Assembly (NCBI RefSeq): GCF_003086295.3
Contig: NC_092047.1
Span: 65,204,054-65,268,053 of the forward strand
Reading direction: 5' to 3'
From: Arachis hypogaea
Taxonomy: Eukaryota > Streptophyta > Magnoliopsida > Fabales > Fabaceae
Length of the DNA: 64,000 bases
Below are positions 44,572 through 54,204 of the stretch, piece after piece. The position numbers were made by a program, and so were the translations under genes. The notes below the pieces were generated by a model. That model had not been told where the DNA came from, ran no database searches, and saw nothing but the letters and a program-made list of their open reading frames with translations. The first letter of the stretch is position 1, and the number at the start of each line of letters is the position of its first letter.

Positions 44572-46142
44572 TGGTGCGCGCATACGCAAAACCCACACTA
44601 TTTCGTACAACAGTAGCAGTACCAGCAAGTGCACTGGGTCGTCCAAGTAATACCTGAGTGAGTCAGGGTCGATCCCACGAGGATTGTGGCTTGAAGCAAG
44701 CTTATGGTTGTCTTGCAGGTCTTAGTCAGGCGGAATCAGAAGGAGTTGAATTAAGAAGTTAGCTATTAGGAATTATATGATGGGAATAGAGTTGAGAGTT
44801 GGAGTTGCTTTGTCTTTCTGAAGTAACTCTGGTACTACTGTCTTCTTTGCTTGTGAATGATCTTCTTCTATGGCAGGCTGTAAGCGATCATAGTCATTGC
44901 CCGTGGTTATTGATCTCCTCTGCTACAGAATGAACACGGCCATGGCCAGTGGTCGTGATTTCCAATTTGACAAAGGGTGAAGCGCATAGCAGTCCATTCT
45001 CTTGGCGATCCTACATAAAACGCCACAGACCAGGTCGAATCTTCCGGATCAGAGAACGTTGTTTCTTTGGATTCTATCCTATACCACGGAGACCCTAATC
45101 TCCCCAGAAATCAATTGAACTGGTGTCTCGAGAAATCCCCAATGAAGTCGTGGATTAACCATCTGAGAGATGTATAACCATAGCTGTTGGCTCGTACTTT
45201 TCTTCTAGGTACTCACACGAATCCAAGTAGACATGGGTGTTTGTCAGGCATGTTCGTCTTAATGTGATGAGAGCCAATTTGTTAGATTGTCTTGTTCATC
45301 ACGATGAAGATCGGGATATATATCTTAGAGATAGATCAAACACGGATCGAAGAAGAAACAGTAAAACTTTCATTAATTCATAGGACTCAGCAGGGTCCTC
45401 CCCTTAACATAGGAGGTTTAGAAACTCATACTGAAGTAAAAACAATGGAAAAACGAAAACCTATAACTCTTTTAAATCGAAGAGTGATGAAAAAAGGTCC
45501 AAGACTCCTGAATTACATAAAGTTAATTCCTTAAATACTAAACAGATGACTAGTAAGGGTAAAATAGTATATTTAGTGCTAAATCTACTTCTGGGGCCCA
45601 CTTGGTGAGTGTTTGGGCTGAGTTTTGATGAGATCCACGTGCATTGAGGTCTCTTGGGCGTGGAATGCCAGCTTGGGGGGTCCTCTCTGGGCCTTTGAAT
45701 GCTGGACTCTGCTCTTTGGGCGTTGGACACATGGAAGGGGGCAAGAAGCTGGCGTTGGATGCCAGTTTTGGGCCTTCTAATTCGAAGCAAAGTATGTACT
45801 ATTATATATTGCTGGAAAGCTCTAGAAGTCAGCTTTTCATAGCCGTTGAGATCTCTTCATTTGGACTTATGTAGCTCCAAACAAGCTCTTCCGAATGTAG
45901 ACAAGTCAGATCTAGACAACTTCTGCAGTGCTTTCTCTGTCTCTAAATCAGACTTCTGCTCCAGCTTCTCAATTTCAGCCAAAAAATACTTGAAATTGCC
46001 CAAAAATACAAAAACTCATAGTAGAATCCAAAAAATGTGAATTTAACATTAAAACCTATAAGAATTCAACAAAAACTAAACAAAAACTACTAAAAGCTAT
46101 ATGAAAGTGATGTCAAAAAGCATATAAAATATCCGCTCATCA
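44572..46142 (-). repeat. Element H 5' LTR (reverse)
   Basis: On the minus strand it begins TGATGAGCGGAT and ends GCGCGCACCA beside the PBS. CTTAC follows at 46143. It is 86 bases longer than the other H LTR. The palindrome of the family is present as CTGGCGTTGGATGCCAG. Confidence 0.9.
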
Positions 46143-46147
46143 CTTAC

Positions 46148-47450
46148 TAAGGAGTGCAGTACAGTCATTCTGAGGAATCTCCCTAAGAAATTTTAGGATC
46201 CCGGGAGCTTTGTGATTCCTTGTACCATTGGAAATACTCTTATTCGGAAGGCCTTATGTGATCTAAGAACAAGTATCAACCTCATGCCACTATCGTTGAT
46301 GAGGAAGCTCTAAATTAAGGAAGTAAAACCTACCCACATCTGTCTCTAGTTAACTGACCATTCTCTCAAGTTCCCGTTCAGAATGGTGGAAGACTTACTT
46401 ATGAAAGTAAGGTCCTTTATCTTCCATGCCGACTTTGTGATATTTGATATGGAAGAGGACAAGAACACCTCCATCATTCTTTGAAGACCATTCTTAGCCA
46501 CGGGACGAGCTCTTATAGATGTACAGAGGGTGAAGTAAAATTGAGAGTCAATGAGGAAGAGATTGTGCTAAATGTTTTAGAGGCTTTGCAACATCTGGAT
46601 GATCCTGAGAGATGCATGAGGATTGACATCATTAAACCTCTGGTTGAAGAAGCATTTGAAGTTGGAAAGCTTGAAGATAACCTGGATGCCTCTCTAGTAG
46701 ACACTCTGCTTGAAGTTGATGAACCAATACCTCAGAAGGAGATGCCTTGCACGCCTAGCACTAAGGAAAGACCCCAAAACTCGAGTTAAAGCCGCTACCC
46801 ACCATCTTGAAGGATGTGATCCTTGGTGAAAAAGACATTTATCCAGTGATCATAAGTTCCGCCCTAAAATAGGAAGAAGAGGAGGTGCTGATTCAGGTGT
46901 TAAAAAGTCATAAAACAGCTCTTAGATGGACCATTAGTGACTTAAAAGGGATCAGTCCAACCAAATGTATGCACAAGATCTTGCTTGAGGATGATGCTAA
47001 ACCAGTTGTGAAATGACAAAGGCGACTAAATCCAACCATGAAAGAGGTGGTCCAGAAGGAGGTTATGAAGCTTTGGGAAGCCGGAATCATTTACCTATCT
47101 CGGATCGCCCATGGTTAAGTCCAGTGCAAGTAGTGGCCAAGAAAGGGGGAATGACAGTAATTCATAATAAGAAGAATGAGATTATTCCCACAAGGACTGT
47201 CACAGGATGGCGCATGTGCATTGACTACAGGAGGCTCAATAACACAACCAGAAGGATCACTTCCCCTACCTTTCATTGATCAAATGCTTGGGAGGCTAGC
47301 AGGCCATGTGTTCTGTTGCTTTTTAAATGGATACTTCGGCTATAATCAGATTGCAGTAGACCCTCAGGACTAGGAGAAGACGGTGTTTACCTATCCCTTT
47401 GGGGTATTTGCTTACCGGAGGATGCCGTTTGGACTCTGTAATGCCCCAGC
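46148..47450 (+). pseudogene. pol: Element G protease and reverse transcriptase, to the L junction
   Basis: Continuation of G after H. The protease shows [12 protein letters not shown], where the family has CDLGAS, so the active site is damaged. Many stops and shifts follow through IILRPFLATGRALIDVQ-like sequence and the EALQHLDDPERCMRIDI block. RT shows HKILLEDDAKPVV, SPVQVVAKKGGMTVIHNKKN, TGWRMCIDYRRLNN and FAYRRMPFGLCNAPA-like motifs. It ends inside RT at 47450, before the FMDD box, where L begins. Confidence 0.85.
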
Positions 47451-48659
47451 TGTAACAAACTAGTTTTCGAATACGCGAGATATTTTCTGAAGACACGGAA
47501 TTCTCTGAAAGATCAGTAAAGGGAACATCTCTGCTGTATAATCAAGAATCTTATTCCTAATTTTCATTATGTCATCTTTAAGTCAGGACCTCTTTTGAGG
47601 CAAGCTCGACAATGCACGCAATCACAAAGAACCTAGTTTTTGAACCGTACCGATTACGAGTTTTGATTCTGGTTTCCGTAAATAATCTCAGTTTGATGAA
47701 CTGAACTCGATTCTTGAGAGGATAAAGATATTAGTATAATATTATCATTATATTAGTACTACAAGCTTCTTGAATGATATTATAATATTACCTGGTCTGT
47801 TTTAGTTAAAAATAAGAGATCGGTTTAACCAGGTTCACAGTTTACTGGTGCAGCTTAGCACCATCACTCTTTGATGACTTTAGCAATGCTAATGCCTCAT
47901 CATACATGCTTTATTCTTATATTAAATATGTTACTAGTATCATTTATGCTAGTAGCTCAGAAAATATTTTTTAGAGATATTTTTACGAGTGTTTTGATAC
48001 ATCTAGTTTTAGTAGTTATACACTAGAGATATTTTAATATTATTTTAATCCACCTCGAAACCAACCAATCACAGCACACCTCAAGCACCCCAAGACCTCC
48101 AAGGCTGTCTCATTTTCTCCTTATGGCCAGAAATAGGAAGAGAGAAAAAGAGAGAAAATTTCTTAGTTCCAAATCTTAAAAGCTTGATTTCTTCTTAACT
48201 AAAACTCAAATTAAAATTCCAATCTGACCAAAATGATCTCTCTTCTTTGTCTACATACCCTTATGACTTATCAAGGCTGGAATCAAGGAGAGTTGACAGC
48301 ACCTTCTTCCTTTAGCTTCGGTTTCAAGGAAGCATGCTTAAACATGTGTTTTCTTGATGTTCTTCCTTAGGAATCATGCTTAACTTGACTTGAAGGCTAA
48401 GAAACCTCAATTTCTAGAAAGCGTAAGGTGAGGAATCTCATCCTAACACTTATATGAAAGTTCGGTCAGTTGAGGGCTTTTGCATTTAAAGTTGTTCTTG
48501 ATGTGATTTAGGAGGAAAAAGTGCATAAAGAACACTTAAGGACATAACCGAATTTGGGGCAGCAAATCAAGGTAGGGTTTGGTGAAATTAATCTTGATTA
48601 ATAGTGTTTGAGTTTTGTGATTGTTGTATGCTTTTGTTATGCTTGAAATTGATTGCTTA
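47451..48659 (+). mobile_element. Fragment L: LTR-like sequence of a different family
   Basis: A sharp junction inside the G RT is followed by TGTAACAAACTAG, a plausible LTR start of another Ty3/Gypsy group. It continues as 1.2 kb of unique non-coding sequence with a CCAACCAATCACAGC block, a C/T-rich stretch and TATGAAAGTTCGG. No PBS, second LTR or ORF is seen before element J. It may be a truncated LTR; family unknown. Confidence 0.4.
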
Positions 48660-50192
48660 TTAATGAACCACTATTTTATAACTTAATTTGTATCGAATCG
48701 AGTGGATTTTGTCAACTATCCTCACACTTATTCATATAAATTGCATGTTTTTAAGATTCCTTCCTAATTTTATGCTATGACTGAAAACATGCTTCCTAGG
48801 CATAAAAATTACTAATTTTTTATTCTCTCTTATCACCATTCGATGCCATGATGCATTTGTTGAGTGATTACATGATTTATAGAGCAGGAATGGCATAGAG
48901 GATGAAGAGGAAGCATGTTAAAGTGGAAGGAACATAAGAAATTAAAGATTTGAGAAGCTGGAAGTGACGCATATGCATCGCTGAAGCGTACACGTGATCA
49001 AGACATCTTCCAAGTGATGCGTACGCATGACTGATGCGTATGCGTGACCAAGAGCATCGTCTACTGACGCGTACATATGACTGATACGTACACGTGGCCA
49101 GTGCAGAGCCCACCGATGCGTACGTGTGGTTGACGCGTACGCGTGACTACTGTCACGTGCTGCAATAAAGAGATTACACTGGGGGCGATTTTTAGGCTAA
49201 TTTCGGCCCAATTTTAAGCCCAAAAATGAAGACAATACACAGGGAATGGAGCTGGGACAGAGACACTCACACATTTAGTTTTTGAGTTTTTGAATTTCTA
49301 GTGAGAGAAACTCTGACTTCTCTCTAGGTTTTTTGGTATTCTTAGTTTTACTTTCAATTGGATCTTGAGAGAAACTGTTGTTACCTTCATTTTCTAGTCA
49401 TTTTCCTTATAGTTTTCTTCTTTAATTCCTTTAGCACTCTTTTCAATTTGGTTGCTTGAATTTTGTTAATGCATTGAGTTATTTCCATATTTATTGTTAT
49501 TGCTTATTTTGTTTTTGTTGATTATTCTTAGTGGTAATTTGATTTGAATTATTTTCCTAGTTTTTATCATGTCTTTTATCTTTGCTCACCAAGTGTTTGA
49601 GGAAATGTCACCCATGATCATGGATTTGATTTTCTTGCTTGGTTTGGGGTTGAGTAATTGGAGCCACTTGAATACTCAAGTGTTTATTGGTATTTGGAGC
49701 TTGCTAATTAGCTTGAACCTCACCAACTCTAGTTCTTCTTTATGAAGTGACTAAGACTTGTGAGATAAAGTTAGTTGTGTTCACTTGACTTTCCTTCAAT
49801 TTTTAGAGGATAAATAAGTGAGAGCAATGGGCCTTTACCATCACACTTGGAAAAGACAATGAGGATAGAAATTCTGATTCTCACCCCTAACCAAGGCCTT
49901 TTATATTGATTAATTATCAACTCTTGCTAGTTATCTATTGCTCTAATTTCTAGTTATTTATTTTTCTTGTTCTCAACTTCAAAAATCTTTAGGAAATCCT
50001 AACCAATAATTTGTATCTTGTGTCAACTCCTAGGGAAAATGACTCGGGATTCTAGTCCCAGTTATTTATTTCTTTTGTGACATATTTTAACTCTGACTAA
50101 CAGAAATCCCATTAGTTGAGACTATACTTTGCAACATTGATTTAAAAAAAATACTTTTTGATAATTCTTGACCGACATTTATCCGCTTGTCA
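48660..50192 (+). repeat. Element J 5' LTR
   Basis: The start is mutated (TTAATGAACCACTATTT) but aligns with the M start TGATAAACCTCTATTT. It ends CCGCTTGTCA before the PBS. It contains about ten GACGCGTA/TACGCGTGA-like motifs (48965-49150), several decayed by transitions to ACGCATA or ACACGTG. Confidence 0.75.
48965..49150. repeat. ACGCGT-type motif array in the J LTR
   Basis: Alternating TGACGCGTA and TACGCGTGA-like motifs at roughly 15-30-base spacing. CpG decay is visible in about half of the copies. Confidence 0.7.
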
Positions 50193-50197
50193 AGTTT

Positions 50198-50215
50198 TGG
50201 CGCCGTTACCAGGGA
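50198..50215 (+). promoter_or_regulatory. PBS of element J (tRNA-Asp)
   Basis: TGGCGCCGTTACCAGGGA, two mismatches from the tRNA-Asp complement, five bases after the LTR. Confidence 0.85.
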
Positions 50216-50370
50216 GTTGCATATGTGTGCTATGTTATTTGTTGGTGTAAATATGTTCATATTTGAATAATTGCATTTTTTATTTGTGTGCTAGTTAGTT
50301 GTTAGTAGTATTTATTAGTTATCTTGCTTAATATATTTTGTTGCCATGAGCTCTATGTTTCTTTTATTAA

Positions 50371-50464
50371 ATGACGCATTCATTACCGAATCCGAGCTTA
50401 GCCCCATTTGATCCCAAAATTGAAAGAACTATATCACAAATTAGGCGAGCTCGGCGTCGGTTAG
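50371..50464 (+). pseudogene. Element J gag-like ORF start, truncated
   Basis: From ATG 50371 the frame encodes MTHSLPNPSLAPFDPKIERT followed by an R-rich helix (ISQIRRARRRLV), reminiscent of the EPERTFLRLRREARG start of the A and I gags. It is cut by the E LTR at 50465. Too little remains to identify the rest. Confidence 0.5.
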
Positions 50465-50711
50465 TGATGCGGGTGGAAACTGTCTCTCAACAAATTTCCT
50501 TCGGCAAGTGTACCGAATTTGTCGTCAAGTAAAAACTCATAATAGAGTGAGGTCGAATCCCACAGGGATTGATTGATCAAGCAACTTTAATTAGAAGAAT
50601 GTTCTAGTTGAGCGAATCCAGAATTTGGGTTGAGAGTTGCAGAAAATAAAATGGCGGGAATGTAAATAACAGAAAAGTAAATACTAGAATTAAAGGACTG
50701 GAAGTAAATGA
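50465..50711 (-). repeat. Element E 3' LTR, terminal part left of element D
   Basis: On the minus strand the end reads ...GAGAGACAGTTTCCACCCGCATCA, matching the end of the A LTR. It includes the conserved GGGATTCGACCTCACTCTAT block and TACTTGACGACAAATTCGG. Confidence 0.88.
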
Positions 50712-51054
50712 TGATAACATGTCACCATGTCATGTTTTTCTATGCTTTTTCATACAAGAAATTTATGATTAGTGCTTAAATATTTCATTCTTTGGTGCTT
50801 AAATGGTATATTTCTTTGATTTTTTGATTTGATAAACTTTGTAGGAAATAAGAAGAAAAAGAAGCAAAAAGAGCACAAAATAAGCTAAAAAGAAGAAAAG
50901 AGGAATTTTGGGCACACTTTGAAGTTGGAGCACACTTTGGAGGCTTAGGCCACGCTTCTAAAAGCGTGACCCATGACCAAATCAAGGAAGGGAAGCGTGG
51001 CCCAAAGGAAGAAAAGCGTGGCTCAAAACAAAAAGAGGACAAAAAGCTTGAGCT

Positions 51055-51240
51055 AAAGTTTGCCTCAAACTTTAGCTCAAACTTTTGGAGGAGCTTGACT
51101 ACACCCTGGAGGGAGCAAAAGCTCGCGCCAACGTTTGCCTCAAGCTTTTTGGCAAACGTTGGCATCACAAAACAAACACACTGGAGGAAAAAGCTAGCGC
51201 CAACGTTTGCCTCAAGCTTTTTGGCAAACGTTGGCGCCAC
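51055..51240 (+). repeat. Perfect inverted repeats in the D 5' LTR
   Basis: Two tandem hairpins: arms CCAACGTTTGCC and GGCAAACGTTGG (51128-51162), then 15-base arms GCGCCAACGTTTGCC and GGCAAACGTTGGCGC (51197-51237). Both enclose the loop TCAAGCTTTTT. AAAGTTTG-type repeats precede them. Confidence 0.85.
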
Positions 51241-52145
51241 ACCACAACAGCCTGAAGGGGTATACTTCCAACAAGAATAACTTGAGCTACAGAGCTCCAA
51301 ATGAGGTGATTCAAAAAGCAATGAAAAGTAGGAATCGAGATCTTTCCAAGAATATATGGCACTGTATGGTGGACACTAAAATTGAGGGAGAAAACTGCCC
51401 CGAAATGTGCATAAACGAACATGGTGGCAACCTGCAGTGAGGCCAACTGACCTCTGCACCTTCGACGGAGTATAACTCGAGCTGTAGAGCTCCAAATGAT
51501 GCGCTTCCAACGGCATTGGAAAGTAGACATTCAGAGATTTCCAAAAATATATAATAGTATGGGGTGGACAATATGTTTGAGCCTCCAGAACTGGCGTTTT
51601 CGACCACGTTTGAGGCAAACTTTACCTCAAACGCTGCACACCAAGGCCAGCGACCTTATCCTCTTCAAATGAGCATAACGTGAGTTGTAGATGTCCAATT
51701 GAGGTGATTCTAATTGAGTTAGAAAGCTGACATTCAGAGCTTTCTAACCATATATAATAGTCTATAGTGGGCATGAAATTTGCAACGTTTACAAGCAGAC
51801 AAAGTAGTACCCCAACATGCATGCAAGAAGGCCCAACGTTTGGCTAAAAGTTTGACCTCAAACTTTAGCCCAAACGTTGGTAGCAGCAAATAAGGGCAGC
51901 TGGTATAAAAAGTTTGAGTAAAAGTTTGCCTCAAACTTTTACTCAAACTTTTATGATTCATGGCCCGGTTCACAATGGGTTTCTCTCCAACTCTAAGAGC
52001 AATCAACAGAGGCTTTTGTCAACGCAATTCCATCAAGAGCAAGGGCCCAATTGACACCACTCAAAGGCACAAGAGATAGTTAGAATAGAAATTTCATTTT
52101 AATTGTAATTTGTTTTGAATCTCATTTTCATTTTGTAAAAATTCC

Positions 52146-52154
52146 TATAAATAG
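52146..52154 (+). promoter_or_regulatory. TATA box of the D 5' LTR
   Basis: TATAAATAG followed by GCATCTG; the same box lies in the 3' LTR at 57398-57406. The best promoter candidate for element RNA. Confidence 0.7.
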
Positions 52155-52761
52155 GCATCTGTTTCATTTTATTGAGGAGGCGAGCTCCACTAGGGAGCAT
52201 TAGGAATGCAGAACTCTCTCTCTTTAGTTTTTCTTTTTGTTTTAAATCTTGGGTTGAGAATTGAAGAAATTCTGTTTCAATCTCACCTTGAGAATTCTCT
52301 CTGTTTTCTTCTTCTGCAATTTTAATTTCTCCTCTACTACAAGTTCCTTTGCTGCAAGTTTACAATTTAATTTACATTGAGCTTGATTTTGATCTTTGGT
52401 TCTCATTGCTTTCTGTTCTCACTGAATTCAATTTACATTCAAGCAATTTAATTCTTCTGCAAGTGCTCTGCATTTTACATTTCTGTTCATGATCTGATTT
52501 ACTTTTCCTGCAAGTTTAATTTTCTCTAAGCTTTGATCTATTGCTCTCTTTAATTTCCCGCACCCACTCCCCTTTACATTTAATGCAATTTTACTTTTCT
52601 TGCAATTTAAGATTCTTGCAATTTACATTTATTGCTCTTAAAGTTACTTGCCAATTTACATTCTGCAACTTTAAATTCATTGTCCTTTACTTCCTGTTGG
52701 TTACAATTTCACACAATTCACATCAATGTTAGCTTGACTAAACTAATCACCCACTAAAGTT

Positions 52762-52843
52762 GCTTGATCCATCAATCCCTGTGGGATCGACCTCACTCAC
52801 GTGAGTTTTATTACTTGATGCGACCCGGTGCACTTGCCGGTTA
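52762..52843 (+). repeat. Conserved U5-like block, D copy
   Basis: TTGATCCATCAATCCCTGTG, then GGATCGACCTCACTCACGTG, TATTACTTGATG and GACCCGGTGCACTTGCCGG. It contains the palindrome CTCACGTGAG (52796-52805). Versions occur in A, B, C, E, G, H and I but not in F, M or J. Confidence 0.8.
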
Positions 52844-52896
52844 GATTTGTGTGTTTGGAATTCGTTTCGTTTTTCCAAAAATACACATCAAGTTTT

Positions 52897-52914
52897 TGGC
52901 GCCGTTGCCGGGGA
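52897..52914 (+). promoter_or_regulatory. PBS of element D (tRNA-Asp), perfect
   Basis: TGGCGCCGTTGCCGGGGA, an exact 18-base complement to the 3' end of plant tRNA-Asp as I know it, six bases after the LTR. Confidence 0.92.
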
Positions 52915-53070
52915 TTGATTTAGATCAACAATGATTAAGTGGGTGAGAAGTCTAGATCAAGCATTTTCTTTATTTTTGTTCTCTGTTCTAAGTTGAAACC
53001 AAGGTGTTTGAGTTATTGCCTCACTAAGAAATTCATCTCTGAGATATGAATTTCAATTTTCCTTGGTGTT

Positions 53071-54204
53071 ATGTTTTACAAAATTCACATGGAGTTCAAC
53101 TCATCTTATGATCAAACACGTTTTATGGGATATTACCCACCATCACCAATCTCTAATGGTGGCTGGAAATATCACCAAGAGAATACACATTCTGAGCACT
53201 CCAATTCATGGAGATTTGCTTCAGAGACACAAGATGAACAAGAAAATCATATGGGATACCAACCACCACCACAAAATGATTCATATCATTATCCTCATGG
53301 TGGATGGAAGCATCACCAAAGAATGGAAGAGCATCCACCCTCACGTCCCAGTTTCCCATTTGAAAGTTCTTCATCACTTGATTATGATTACTCTCAACCT
53401 TCATCTCTTGAACCAACAGATGAGGATTACCTTCAAGCCATTGAAATACACAGAAAACTCGTGGAAAGATACACACAACCCCAATCCTGGAAAGAATTCG
53501 TATTCAAGAAGATGAATGAGTTCTCAGAGCAATCAAGGGGGAACGTAGAACCATCAAACAGTAAGGATGAAGACCAATTGATGGATGTAAAGGATAAAGT
53601 GGAAGAGCAAGATGAGGAGGCTACTGCATCAAGTGAACTTTCAATGAAGAATGAGGTGGTGGAGGTATTTGAACCTGAAACTGCACTTGAGGTGACAAGA
53701 GCACATGGCAACTCACAACTCTCACAAACCTCCCTGGACCAAAACGCCTCAACACTTGAATCCATGATTGAAAAGTATGAAGAGGAGATGAAGAAAGCTT
53801 GGGAAGATCAACAAACCTCCTACATGAAAGAGCTATTAAAGCAAATGTTGAGTGTAAAAGAGGAAGTGGAGGAGCAAGAAAGTGAGGAAGTCATTCCAAA
53901 CTCAAGTGAGGCAGAGAAGTACATGAAGGAGGAGTTCATGGAACCATCAGTTCAAAAGGCTCTGGATGAATACAAAACTCCAATAATCACACAACAACCA
54001 AGACTTGGATTCAAAGAAGTGAAGGCAACTAACAAGAGCACCAATCCTGTCCCTGATCCAGCAAGCAAGATCAATCAAGCCATTTGCAAAAGGAAGCTTG
54101 CTGAGGAAAGGCCAAGGCAAGGGACAGTAGCTGAAACTTCTCCTCCTTTGAAGTCATTTCTCTTAACAAATTGGAAGAAGAGGAAGAAAGTAAAGAACAG
54201 GTAG
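53071..54204 (+). CDS. Element D single ORF: P/Y/H-rich and acidic coiled-coil protein, function unknown
   Basis: 377 residues, intact, first ATG at 53071 after a short leader; a second Met at 53089 (MEFNSSYDQ) is an equally good start. The N-terminus (1-120) is rich in Y, P, H, Q and S with repeated MGYYPP or MGYQPPP and GGWKYHQ or GGWKHHQ units. Next is a short helical segment (EDYLQAIEIHRKLVERYTQP, about 115-135), then a Glu-rich region (150-300) with coiled-coil-like heptads. A basic tail ends NWKKRKKVKNR, a likely nuclear or RNA-binding patch. I do not recognise a known domain; no gag, CCHC, protease or polymerase motif is present. It occupies the gag position and, like the F ORF, combines a P/Y-rich start with an acidic middle. 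Being intact, it may be under selection or simply young. Confidence 0.75.
   Translation: MFYKIHMEFNSSYDQTRFMGYYPPSPISNGGWKYHQENTHSEHSNSWRFASETQDEQENHMGYQPPPQNDSYHYPHGGWKHHQRMEEHPPSRPSFPFESSSSLDYDYSQPSSLEPTDEDYLQAIEIHRKLVERYTQPQSWKEFVFKKMNEFSEQSRGNVEPSNSKDEDQLMDVKDKVEEQDEEATASSELSMKNEVVEVFEPETALEVTRAHGNSQLSQTSLDQNASTLESMIEKYEEEMKKAWEDQQTSYMKELLKQMLSVKEEVEEQESEEVIPNSSEAEKYMKEEFMEPSVQKALDEYKTPIITQQPRLGFKEVKATNKSTNPVPDPASKINQAICKRKLAEERPRQGTVAETSPPLKSFLLTNWKKRKKVKNR

Larger units (their letters stand above)
26224..46142 (-). mobile_element. Element H: pol-less gag-PR retrotransposon, split by element C
   Basis: Minus-strand element with two LTRs (46142-44572 and 27708-26224) and CTTAC duplications at 26219-26223 and 46143-46147. 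Between the LTRs are PBS, long leader, gag, a protease fragment, a small C-terminal domain and a 3' non-coding region. There is no RT, RNase H or integrase core. Element C was inserted between the protease and the C-terminal domain with duplication AGGGC. Without C, H is about 7.6 kb. The gene content parallels element E. Confidence 0.92.
23165..47450 (+). mobile_element. Element G: degenerate gag-pol element split by H and bordered by I and L
   Basis: Plus-strand element with partial 5' LTR, PBS, gag and protease start (23165-26223), then protease, RT start and palm (46148-47450) after the H insertion. Removing H and one CTTAC copy rejoins the protease region. The left part of its LTR lies beyond element I, outside the window. 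The right end stops inside RT where L starts. It is one of the oldest layers, judged by the number of stops. Confidence 0.85.
48660..50464 (+). mobile_element. Element J: 5' LTR, PBS and gag start, cut by element E
   Basis: Plus-strand LTR similar in layout to F and M, followed by a PBS, leader and the first 31 codons of a gag-like ORF. Element E then interrupts it; GTTAG at 50460-50464 is the expected target duplication. The rest lies right of the window. Confidence 0.75.
50712..52890 (+). repeat. Element D 5' LTR
   Basis: Begins TGATAACATGTCACCATG (the 3' copy has TGATGACATG) and ends AAAAATACACATCA. It contains AAGTTTG and AACGTTTGCC inverted repeats (51055-51240, 51835-51950), TATAAATAG at 52146 and the U5-like block at 52762-52843. 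Confidence 0.95.

Noticed and set aside
50785..51530. Open frames of 100-180 codons in the D LTR, duplicated at 56016-56770
   Set aside because: They lie in the LTR, follow the palindrome repeats and occur in both LTRs only because the LTRs are copies.
52897..52914. tRNA gene fragment
   Set aside because: Only the 18-base complement of the tRNA-Asp 3' end is present next to an LTR, so it is a primer-binding site.
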